A DNA stretch of 49,259 nucleotides from assembly GCF_000472285.1 (NCBI RefSeq), contig NZ_KI421425.1, forward strand, positions 1,145 to 50,403. Direction: 5' to 3'. Made by a program: the position numbers and the translations under genes. The DNA is from Desulfuromonas sp. TF (GTDB taxonomy: Bacteria > Desulfobacterota > Desulfuromonadia > Desulfuromonadales > ATBO01). This document shows, piece by piece, positions 35,669 to 44,500 of the stretch. Within the stretch, counting starts at the first letter, position 1. Each line of letters begins with the position of its first letter. The notes beneath the pieces were generated by a model. That model was not told where the DNA came from. It searched no databases and saw only the letters and a program-made list of their open reading frames with translations.

Positions 35669-38600
35669 TGCCTTGCTCCTCGTTTTTGGATTGTTCGGCC
35701 GAATCTGCCTGATCAGTCAGATCGGTCGGATCCGGGACAGGTTGTCCCGCCGGCACCTCTTCCTCCACCGGCACCTCTTCTTCACCCTGAGGCGGTTCCA
35801 GGATCTGCGCCGACTCGGCAGGCAAGTCCGTCGCACCCGCAGCCTCCTCTTCGGCGACCGGGGGAGCGAGCGGCTCCGGCCTGTCGATGGCGAAGGTGTA
35901 GATCTCGAGAGAAGCGATGATGCCGCTCTCCGCTTCCGGTTTGTCATAGCGGGCGGGTATGAACCTGGCCAGTTCCACCAGGCTCTTTTCGATCCACCCG
36001 TTGTAGATGCCGAGGGAAATCAGCTCCAGGTTGCTCTCGTGGACGGCGATGGCCTTCTCCTCGAAGGGATAGGCCTGCTCCTCGATGGCCAGTTCGTACT
36101 GCTCCATCTCCAACGGGCTCAGTCCCTCGGGGCGCTCGGACTGCATCAGGGCCTTGCTGAAATGGGCGTAAATCTCGGCCAGATAGAAGGTCGCCGCGGA
36201 GGTGACATCCCCGACTTCATAATCAATGAGCCGGCTGAAATCCTGCGTCGCCGTCTTCATCAGGTCCTGTTTCCTGCGCAGGTTGACCTCGAAGGGTTTC
36301 ACCAGCCGGACCCCGGCGAAGCGCTCATAACTCAGCTCGGCCAGTACCAGAGCGGCATTCGCGGCGAGATAGCGGGTCCGCGGCGTGCGCTCGTCAACGG
36401 CAGCCGTCTCGATGGCGACGATCCGGCGGAGTTCATCCAGATAAGGTTCCCTCTCCCCCTGTCCCTTGAGGATTTTGGCGATTTTGCTGCGCGTCTCCAG
36501 GTTGATTTCCACCGGCTGCGGGAAATAGTCCACGTAGCGCCGGTAAACCTCCAGGGTGCTCGCCCTGTCCCCCGCCTCCTCGTGCAACTGCGCCGCGATC
36601 AGCAGGGCCTCCCGGCGAAGCTCCTCGTCCCCGGACTCCCTCTCGATCCGTTCGTACTCCCTGGCCGCCTGGGCAAGCTTGCCGTCCTCCCGGTAGACGA
36701 AGGCGATCTTCTTGGTCACCTCGGGCTGCAGCTCGTGTCCGGGGAAGGTGGCGCGAAATCCAGACAGCACGGCGGCCGCCTCTTTCCACGCCTTGAGCTG
36801 GATCAGGGCCGCGGCCGCATCGTATTCGGCGGTCGGCCTGATCTTCGAAGTCGGCGCCATGAGCCCCACTCGCAGGAAATGATCCGCCGCCACGCGGTAG
36901 TCCTCGATGGCGTTCGCCTCTTCCCCCTGCTTGTAGATCGCTGCGGCGAGATTGTCGATCAGAGCGCTGCGCGCCTTGTCGCCTTCGGGGAGCAGGTCCA
37001 GCACCTTCACATAGGCGCCTTCGGCTTCGCCGTAAAGAAGCAGGTCGTAGGAAGAGTGGGCGACGACCAGCCAGGCAGCTCGCAGGATATCCGTCTCGGC
37101 GCCGGGAAAGGCTTCGATGAGCTTTTGCGCGGCGGCCAGCGCCTGCTCATGGTCGCCCATGTCGTAGAGATCGTCCGCCGCCGCTCCGAGGACGATTGCC
37201 GCCTTCTCGTGCTCCGGAAAGGCTTCGGTGAACTTCAGCGAACTGCGGACAATCTCTAGCCTGAGCGGCTTGCGCTCCTCCGGCGAAACGGCGCCGAGAT
37301 GCTCCCGGTAGGCGTAAACCGCCGCGTAGCCCGCCGTGGAGGATTTCTCGTGGCGAGGATAGCCGTAGGCCGTCTTCTCGTATTCAACGGCAGCCTGCCC
37401 GAATGAGCGATTCTCCAGAAGAATGTCCGCCAGCTGGTAGTTGATGCCCGGCGATTCGACATCCTGCGGGAAGGAGCCGAGGAACTCCCGGTACCAGCGC
37501 AGCGCCTCGGCGAAGTTCGCCGCCTTCTCTTCGACGCGCTGCGGGTTCTGATAGAGCGCGTGGTAATGATTCGCCAGGTCCGTCAGGTTGGTCTTCAGAA
37601 AGCCGAGGACTTCCGGACGGGCCTCCGGTTCGAAATGCCGCCAGTATTCGGCCTTAAGACCGTAGTTGGTGGCGAAGGCCTTTTTCGAGTCGATGACGAG
37701 CGTGGGGAAGCCCCCTGCGATATTGATCTCGATCACCCGCATGTGAAAGTTCGGCGACTTTCTGTGGAAAGGATTGTCGCCTGCAAAGGCCTCGTATGTG
37801 GCGACGGCGTCGCTGTAGCGGCGCTTAGCGACGTAATATTCGGCAAGATTGCCGTAGATGCTGTCCTCGTAGCCGCGTTTGCCGTAACGGGAGAAGTATT
37901 CGACCACGAAATCGGCGCCGCCGAGATTGGAAAAACCCAGGCTGATGACCCGGAAGGTGTCATCCATGCGTTTGCGTTCGGGCTCGTCTTCGGTCTGATC
38001 GAAGTCGTATCCCGCGGACACCTTGGTGTCGAGGAGAGCGATGAACTGGTGCAGGGCGTCTTCGTAGAGTTCCTGCTTGTAGAAGGTCCAGCCGAGCTTG
38101 TACAGGGCCAGTTGAAAGAAGGACGAACCGGCGCCGATGCCGACGATGCTCCTGTAGGCGTCCTCGGCATCCAGGTATTGCCGGCGGGTGAAGAAGTATT
38201 CGGCGCGGCGGAACTGCACCTCATCAAGGTACCGGGAGCGCGGGAAGTCGCTCACCAGCCGGTCCATGACCTCCATCGCCTCATCGATCCGCCCCAGCTC
38301 CTCGTAGGCGCGGGACATCTGATACAGCACCTGATCGTTGCGCTCGTAGTACGGATACTCCTCGAGGAGCTTCCTATAGAGTGCAATGGCCTCGAGGGCT
38401 CCCGCCCTTTCCAGATCGTCCTCCCCTGCCCCGGGGACTGGCCCCTCCCCTGCAGTGCCGGTCGTTTTTGGGCTGCGGGTCGCCCGGCCTTCAAAAGCCG
38501 CCTCGGACTCTTCCTGCGCCGAAGTGGATGCCAAGGCCTGCTCCCAAGGCGCGACCTCCGGCCGCGGCGCGGATTCCGGGGCGGGCAAGGACGCTGCTGC

Positions 38601-38882
38601 AGGGTCCGTCTCCTCGCCTTCCCCCGTGATGAGCCCGTATTCCTTCTCGACCTTCAGGTCCGCAAGGCGGCGGATCGCCTCTGGCGCCAGAGGGGAGTCC
38701 GGCGTTTCGTTCAGAAAGCGCTGATAGCTCTCCATCGCCTTCTCGAGCCCGCCGTCGAGTCTCTCCTCCTTGATTTCGATCTGACGGTTACGCAGCTGGG
38801 CGATCGTTCCCCTGTCGTCGAGCGACGAGCAGGCGGACAATATCACCGGAAGCGCCAGGATGAAGTATCGCGACGCGTTCAT
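35655..38882 (-). CDS. Large TPR lipoprotein, 1075 aa
   Basis: An exported lipoprotein with lipobox LSAC (Cys18), so it is anchored in a membrane after secretion. An acidic, Ala/Glu/Pro-rich low-complexity part (about 85-160) is followed by many tetratricopeptide repeats (about 165-850), such as EEYPYYERNDQVLYQMSRAY. The C-terminus is again acidic and low-complexity, ending DPTDLTDQADSAEQS. TPR arrays bind other proteins, so it is probably the main periplasmic scaffold of the machine. The start overlaps the 635-aa TPR gene stop (ATGA), and the end overlaps the next gene. Confidence 0.85.
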   Translation of the reverse strand: MNASRYFILALPVILSACSSLDDRGTIAQLRNRQIEIKEERLDGGLEKAMESYQRFLNETPDSPLAPEAIRRLADLKVEKEYGLITGEGEETDPAAASLPAPESAPRPEVAPWEQALASTSAQEESEAAFEGRATRSPKTTGTAGEGPVPGAGEDDLERAGALEAIALYRKLLEEYPYYERNDQVLYQMSRAYEELGRIDEAMEVMDRLVSDFPRSRYLDEVQFRRAEYFFTRRQYLDAEDAYRSIVGIGAGSSFFQLALYKLGWTFYKQELYEDALHQFIALLDTKVSAGYDFDQTEDEPERKRMDDTFRVISLGFSNLGGADFVVEYFSRYGKRGYEDSIYGNLAEYYVAKRRYSDAVATYEAFAGDNPFHRKSPNFHMRVIEINIAGGFPTLVIDSKKAFATNYGLKAEYWRHFEPEARPEVLGFLKTNLTDLANHYHALYQNPQRVEEKAANFAEALRWYREFLGSFPQDVESPGINYQLADILLENRSFGQAAVEYEKTAYGYPRHEKSSTAGYAAVYAYREHLGAVSPEERKPLRLEIVRSSLKFTEAFPEHEKAAIVLGAAADDLYDMGDHEQALAAAQKLIEAFPGAETDILRAAWLVVAHSSYDLLLYGEAEGAYVKVLDLLPEGDKARSALIDNLAAAIYKQGEEANAIEDYRVAADHFLRVGLMAPTSKIRPTAEYDAAAALIQLKAWKEAAAVLSGFRATFPGHELQPEVTKKIAFVYREDGKLAQAAREYERIERESGDEELRREALLIAAQLHEEAGDRASTLEVYRRYVDYFPQPVEINLETRSKIAKILKGQGEREPYLDELRRIVAIETAAVDERTPRTRYLAANAALVLAELSYERFAGVRLVKPFEVNLRRKQDLMKTATQDFSRLIDYEVGDVTSAATFYLAEIYAHFSKALMQSERPEGLSPLEMEQYELAIEEQAYPFEEKAIAVHESNLELISLGIYNGWIEKSLVELARFIPARYDKPEAESGIIASLEIYTFAIDRPEPLAPPVAEEEAAGATDLPAESAQILEPPQGEEEVPVEEEVPAGQPVPDPTDLTDQADSAEQSKNEEQGNADH

Positions 38883-40786
38883 TGCTCCACCCCTTCCGCC
38901 CCTTCTACCCGGTTCTCGCCCTGCGCCCGCGCGGCGCGGTCGTAGCTGTCCGCCAGGGCGAAACGCGCCTTGATCTGGAACTCTGCGAGCCGGTCGCGGC
39001 GTATGGTGAGTTCATTCACGGCCATCACTTCGAGCATATGCCCCTGGCGGGCCTTCAGCACCGTCACGTTCTCCCTGGCCTCCTCGATGCGGATCCGCTG
39101 ACGGCCGATCGACTGGCTGTAACCCTGATAGCTTTGCGTGGCGGCCTGGCGGGTGCGCACAAAGGCGGTGTACTGTCTGTTCAACCGATCGATGACGTGA
39201 TTCAGTTCCCGAAGGTTCTTCCAGGCTTCGGTCAGGCGTCGGTCGTAATCGGTATGAATGTTCCAGTCCAGCACCCCCCGCAGACGACGGATCCGTGCCT
39301 CGGCCTCGCCGGGGATCTCGCCTCCGACGGCGGCCAGGGGCTGCTCCATCCCCGCAATCCGTTCCCTGAAGATCCGCTCCTCCGCCGTCGCCAGGTAATC
39401 AGGCCTGGGTGCGGTCAACATGGCCTGGAGACGCTGTTCGATACGGTCCCGCTGCTCCAGGCGCAGGCGCATCTGCGAGTCGAGCCGCCGGAATTCCCGA
39501 TCGGTCTCAGGGAGCAGGGGCTGGTAATACGCCCGGCGTTTTTCGATGATCTCCTCGAAAGCGTTCAGATCCTCCTCCCAGACATCCAGCTTCCTGTGCA
39601 GCTGCTCAAGATCGAGATAGTTTTTCAAGGATTCCTGGAAATCGTGGGAGGCCATCAGTTCGAGCAGGTAGTAAGTCTCGGGCGCCTCCGGCAGCTCACG
39701 GAGCCTGACCACCCAGTTGGAATCCTGTTTCAGTTCCTCACGCACCAGGGCGCGGAGAAATTTGCCTTCGCGGATGCTCCTGATCGAAGCGCCGAGCTTG
39801 TCGACCTCCGTGCCGAACGCCTCCAGGGCGCTGCCGTACATCCGTGCGGCCTTGCTGTGCACCCCCAGCTTTCCATAGGCATAGGGGACGGCGAGCATGG
39901 CTTCCTGCACCGCCGCGTCCGTCACCTCACGCTCGGCGAGGATGCTCCAGGGCACCAGCGCTCTGTCGAATTTTCCCCGGAAGGCGTCGGCCCATCCCGA
40001 GCCGAGCAGCGCCCGGTTGGAGAACGGTCCGCTCAGGCGCACCCGGTCGAGCACCCCTTTGCCTCCCTCGAAGTTGTCTTCCTCCAGCAGCTTGTTGCCA
40101 AGGACGAGGTTCGATTTGTCCTTGATCGCCAGGGTGGCGGGGCTGTCGCTGTCGATGAGGCCGGTGCGGTCGAGAAACCGCCGCCCCTCATCCTCTTTTC
40201 CCTCCCTCAGCAGCGCGATACCGAGGTTGTAGGAGGTAAAGCCTTCCAGGCTCTTCGCATCCTGAAGCTCTCTCAGAATATCCGCGGCCTCGGCGAAGCG
40301 GCCGTTCGCCATGAAGATCTGTGCCCGCAGGAATGAGAGATCGTCGCGAATGGTTGCGGGCACGCTCCCCCTGATGCGCTCCACAGCATGCAGGGCATTG
40401 AGCGGCTGGTCTTTCTGGAAGTAGATCCGGGCCAGACGGAAAATGGCCTCGTTGCGCACCGGCTCCTCTACGTTTCCCTCGATGACCGCCTTGATTGCTC
40501 GGCCGGCCCGGTGATGCATCCGGTAGGCCAGTTCAAAATCCCCCACGGCGAATTCGGCCTGGCCGATGTGGCGGAAAAGGGAGTCGAGTTCCGGCTCGTC
40601 GAGTCCATGGTGCTGCTCCAGCTCGGTGTCGAGCCGGGCGACGGCATCGAACCACTCCCCCTGGAAGGCGTGATACAGAGCCTCTCCGAAATAGAGGTCC
40701 TTCAGCTCCTCGGGCGCGGTGGTGCTGGCGGCCAGTGAAGGAGAAGCGAGCAGCAGAATTGTCAGGAGAATCAAAAATCTCATCAT
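38879..40786 (-). CDS. Exported TPR protein, 635 aa
   Basis: It has a signal peptide (about residues 1-20), then TPR-like helical repeats over the first half (EALYHAFQGEWFDAVARLD, AIFRLARIYFQKDQPLNALH) and long alpha-helical or coiled-coil segments in the second half. I place the start at the ATG at 40786. The longer reading runs back through the intergenic palindrome at 40804-40861, which gives an implausible SYRTYGSYRS peptide. It lies between the small exported gene and the 1075-aa TPR gene, overlapping the latter by 4 bases. Confidence 0.82.
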   Translation of the reverse strand: MMRFLILLTILLLASPSLAASTTAPEELKDLYFGEALYHAFQGEWFDAVARLDTELEQHHGLDEPELDSLFRHIGQAEFAVGDFELAYRMHHRAGRAIKAVIEGNVEEPVRNEAIFRLARIYFQKDQPLNALHAVERIRGSVPATIRDDLSFLRAQIFMANGRFAEAADILRELQDAKSLEGFTSYNLGIALLREGKEDEGRRFLDRTGLIDSDSPATLAIKDKSNLVLGNKLLEEDNFEGGKGVLDRVRLSGPFSNRALLGSGWADAFRGKFDRALVPWSILAEREVTDAAVQEAMLAVPYAYGKLGVHSKAARMYGSALEAFGTEVDKLGASIRSIREGKFLRALVREELKQDSNWVVRLRELPEAPETYYLLELMASHDFQESLKNYLDLEQLHRKLDVWEEDLNAFEEIIEKRRAYYQPLLPETDREFRRLDSQMRLRLEQRDRIEQRLQAMLTAPRPDYLATAEERIFRERIAGMEQPLAAVGGEIPGEAEARIRRLRGVLDWNIHTDYDRRLTEAWKNLRELNHVIDRLNRQYTAFVRTRQAATQSYQGYSQSIGRQRIRIEEARENVTVLKARQGHMLEVMAVNELTIRRDRLAEFQIKARFALADSYDRAARAQGENRVEGAEGVEQ

Positions 40787-40803
40787 GACTGTCTCTAGGT
40801 TTT

Positions 40804-40861
40804 GGCCGCTTCTATAAGACCCATAGGTCCTATAGGAGTTATCTGACCTATGGGGGCGGCC
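40804..40861. repeat. Intergenic palindrome with CCCATAGGTC core
   Basis: The outer GGCCGC...GCGGCC and inner CCCATAGGTC...GACCTATGGG blocks pair around a short AT-rich middle. It lies between two genes of the envelope cluster and shares TAGGACCCATA-type sequence with 34953-34962 and 46685-46722. Confidence 0.75.
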
Positions 40862-40885
40862 TGAAGGTGCGGTCACCCTCAAGTC

Positions 40886-41401
40886 CTACCAATCCTTCAG
40901 CGTGATGACATGGTTCGCCAGCGTGATTTCGACGATCTCGGGGCCGACGTCCTTGTGAATCGTGAAGCTCTCCGTCTTCTGGATATCGCTGCCCCCTTTC
41001 GATTTGCCGGTGAGGGTCACCTGCATCTCATGTTCACCGGTGCGGATATTGCCGGTGTGGATGCGCTGCACGCCTCCCTTCCGCAAGGCTTCGAGTTCCT
41101 TGAAGGTGTAGAGGTGATGCGCCACAGGCTTGCCGCCCAGCTGGATCTCGACCGAATCGAGGCGGAACGTCTCGCCGTCGGCCAGGGATACGAACACCGC
41201 GAGCTGGGTATGGGACGGATAGAGCAGCTTCTCTTCCAGCCGGCTCAGTTCCGCCGCAATGCCGAGAACGTCGCTCTTGATCTCCTGAACCTGTTCGTCC
41301 AGCCCCTTGATCTGCTCCCTTGAGACTTCCTCGGCATGAAGAGGGGAGGTCAGCAGGAGCATCGAAACCGTTAAAATGATTAGTCGTGAGAATTTGAGCA
41401 T
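40886..41401 (-). CDS. Small exported protein with coiled coil, 171 aa
   Basis: It has a signal peptide (about residues 1-23, ending LHA), a short coiled coil (about 30-60) and a beta-rich C-terminal domain containing LDSVEIQLGGKPVAHHLYTF and HTGNIRTGEHEMQVTL. I do not recognise the family. The domain resembles a small carbohydrate- or ligand-binding-type sandwich, but I cannot name it. The ATG at 41401 follows CAGGTGG. It precedes the 635-aa TPR gene by 99 bases, a gap that holds the CCCATAGGTC palindrome. Confidence 0.75.
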   Translation of the reverse strand: MLKFSRLIILTVSMLLLTSPLHAEEVSREQIKGLDEQVQEIKSDVLGIAAELSRLEEKLLYPSHTQLAVFVSLADGETFRLDSVEIQLGGKPVAHHLYTFKELEALRKGGVQRIHTGNIRTGEHEMQVTLTGKSKGGSDIQKTESFTIHKDVGPEIVEITLANHVITLKDW

Positions 41402-41451
41402 GATTGCCACCTGTAATTAGTTGTGCGGTTTTTGAAAAAACCAAGATCTTG

Positions 41452-41552
41452 TCGAACGCAGATAAAGGCGGATGCACGCAGATAAAATCTCAATAACTTG
41501 GAATTGTTTTTTCTGGTTTTATCCGCATTTATCCGATTTTATCGGCGTTCGA
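41452..41552. repeat. Imperfect inverted repeat of the AACGCAGATAAA type
   Basis: The arms 41452-41488 and 41516-41552 are close reverse complements rich in GCAGATAAA/CGGATAAA units, with a 27-base middle. It fills the 171-base gap between the barrel gene and the small exported gene and looks like a dispersed repeat. Confidence 0.75.
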
Positions 41553-41572
41553 TTAATGGCTTTCGTTTTAGA

Positions 41573-44500
41573 TCACATCTTCCCGATAATATTGATGAAC
41601 AGCCCCTGGTGGTCGTAGTCCAGATCGGTCAGGTCATCCGAAAACTTGCTGAAGTTGTACCCGGCGCCTACCTTGACGTGATTGCCGATGTGCCGGTAGA
41701 TGGTCACGAGCGCCCCGCCCAGCCGGTCTTCGGCATCGGGAAGGTCGAGCATGCGCCCCTCGAGGAGGGCATCCCAGCGGTGGAGGAAGTGCCAGTCGGC
41801 ACGCAGCACAACAAGATGGGCCCGGCTTTCGAAGAATTCCCGATCGACACGGTCCTGGCTCACCTCGCCCTGGCGGTAGGCATACTTTCCCCCCACGGTC
41901 CAGCGGGGCGTCACGTCGTACATGACATCGACGGCTCCGATGTGGCTGCGCTGGATGACGGTGGAGCCCGAACCGGAGGCGGTCAGCTGATCGGCGGCCG
42001 GGACGTTGTAGAAATAGGTGTATTTGAACAGCGCATTCAGGCGGTCGTGATGGACGGGGCGATAAGCGTAGCCCAGGACCGCCTCCGTGAAGTCGCCGTC
42101 GTAGAACTGCCCCTGCGAACTCTCGCTGTGGGCGTAGTTGAGTTTTCCGATGAGACGCCAATCCGGTGACAACTGGTATTTGAGGCCGTTTTTCAGCAGC
42201 CAGGTGGTGCGCCTCGTGCTCGTGGCGTCCGGCTGTTCCGAGTCGTCCACGCGGTATTCGACGGCACTGGCGATCTTCAGCCGGTCGAAGCCGTAGCCGA
42301 CGCTCACCCCCGCCGCCGTTCTCTCGAGCTCGGCCCCCGTCTGATTATCCGTGAGGGTTCCGAAGTCGACATTCGCACCGAGGTGGAGGCGGTCGGTGGG
42401 GGCGAGATCCACGCCGGTCGAATGCATCAGCCCTGTCGGGATGTCGCCATGGGTGTAGCGCTCCTCCAGGTAGACGCTGGCGCTGTCCGAATACCGCGTG
42501 CGGAAACCGGAAGCCATGTTCCCCTTCCTGGCCCGCAGACCGTTGTCGGTGCGCTCGTTCTCCAGGGCGTAGTTGAGATAGAGCGTGGTGCGGTCGGAGT
42601 AGAGGTATTCCGTCCCCAGCCGTCCGGCCGCCCCGAGATCCCCCTCCGACACTTCGCCGTTCACCTTGAACCTGTCGGTCACCCGGTAACTGCCGCCGGT
42701 ACCGATCCGGCCGTTATCGTCACGGTTGCCGGTCGTCTTCAAGGACTCCTGTACAAAGCCGTAGGCGCTCCAGCGCGCGCGGGAATCGTACAGCAGCTGA
42801 AGCACCGCATCCGTCCGATCTCCCTCTTCCTGGGTCAGGGGGATCTGCGCGGATTTGTCCTTGCGGCTGTCCTGGCGCACGCCCGAGCTCACTGTCCAGT
42901 GCTCGTCCAGCTGGACATCGAGATTCAGCTCGCCGGCCACGGTCTCGAGCCCTTCGCTCTGAATCAGTTTGTCGCCCTTGATCCTCAGGCCCACCCGGTC
43001 GGAGAACGGCAGCTCCGCGGTGCCGCCGTATTGAGTCGTGTCCCGGTCGGTGAGCAGGCCCGGCGCCGAATAACCGGCTTCGAGGTCCTGGTGGTAGAGG
43101 GTGATCCTCCCCCGCCCCTTTTCAAAGAAGTCCCTGAATCCGATGCTGGCATCGGTGCGATAGGCCCGGGCGTCGATCTCCGAGCCGTCCAGGGGATCGG
43201 GCGCACCGAAATTGAAACCGCCGTCGCTGGAGGCCGTCTCGAGCAGCCCCGGCCCTTCGCTGCGGCCGGCTTCGAGCCTCAGCCAAGACTCGGCCGATTT
43301 GCGCAGGGTCACGTCCGCCCCGCCCAGGGTATTTTCGTCCCCGGCTTCTTCACTCCGGCTGGCGGTCACTCCGATTTTGAGGTAGTCGTTGAACCAGTAG
43401 TGAACCCGGCCCCCCGTCGTCAGGTTGTCCGGGTCGTCGAGGCCGGGGGTGAATTCGTAGCGGACCACCAGGAAGGCGGGGTGGCCGCTGATCGAGCCGC
43501 TGTGCACCAGCAGATCGTCGTCCGCCGTCGATGCCAGGGGCTGGGTCAGCAGCAGGCGCCCCTGCAGGTAATCGATATCGTAATCGAGCACCGGGGTCAG
43601 GTTCTTCACGCCGAGCACCAGGCCGGAGTCCTTGTCGCGGATTTCGATGCGCACCCGCTCGGAACCCTCGAGGACGTCCTGGCGGCGCAGGAAATAGAGA
43701 GAACCGCCGGTTCCCCTCAACTCGTCGCGTCCCGCCACCGTGCCGGGCTCGGCGGCGAACCCGTCGGCCATGAAACGCTCCTCGCCGAAGCTCGTGGCGT
43801 CAGCGCTCTGGGTATGCAGGTTCGCGCCGTAGAGCCCACGGTCGACGTGCGCCAGGGTGTTGTCGGTATAACCGATCTTGAAGTTGCCCCAGAGTCCGTA
43901 GTTCGCGCCGTTTTTCAATTTGACGTAGAATTTGCCGCGGGTCGGAGCGTCCTCCTCGACGGTGCCGTCATCGCCGTAGGTCGGGAAATGGTAATCCGGG
44001 TCAATGCGCCTGAACAGCGCCTCGGGCGACTTGTCGAGGAAGTTGCTGAAGATCTCGTCCAGCGGACCTTCGCGCGTATCGGCGCTCGCCGTCAGCCCCC
44101 AGCCGGCGCCGAATTTGCCTCTGGTGTAAAACGCGAGCCGCCCCTGAATGTCCACATCGTCGTCGTACTGGGGTTTTTCCGGGGCGAGGAGCTTGGCCGG
44201 GCCGTGGGTCTTGTTGGCGGATAGGGTCAGATCGGCGATCCCCACCGTGAACCAATCGCTCTTGTTCAGCGCCAGGTCGCGCAGGAACAGCTCTCCATTC
44301 CCTGATTTGTCGAGAACGGCCACCTCGACGGTATGCATGCCGTCCGGAAGGATTTCCTCGGCGACGAAACGACCTTCCCCGTCCACCGGTACGGCAAAGC
44401 CGGCCAGCCACACCCCGTGTTCGGCAGGGATCGCGGTACCGTGGGCCTGCACCGTACCGCCGCGAAGCTCTATGTTCCGGCTGCCGATACGGCTCTCGCC

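Noticed and set aside
35340-37259. A 639-aa open frame on the plus strand, and similar long frames at 42383-44224 and 44333-46630
   Set aside because: They are antisense to the TPR and barrel genes, which have signal peptides, domains and operon overlaps; the antisense frames have none.
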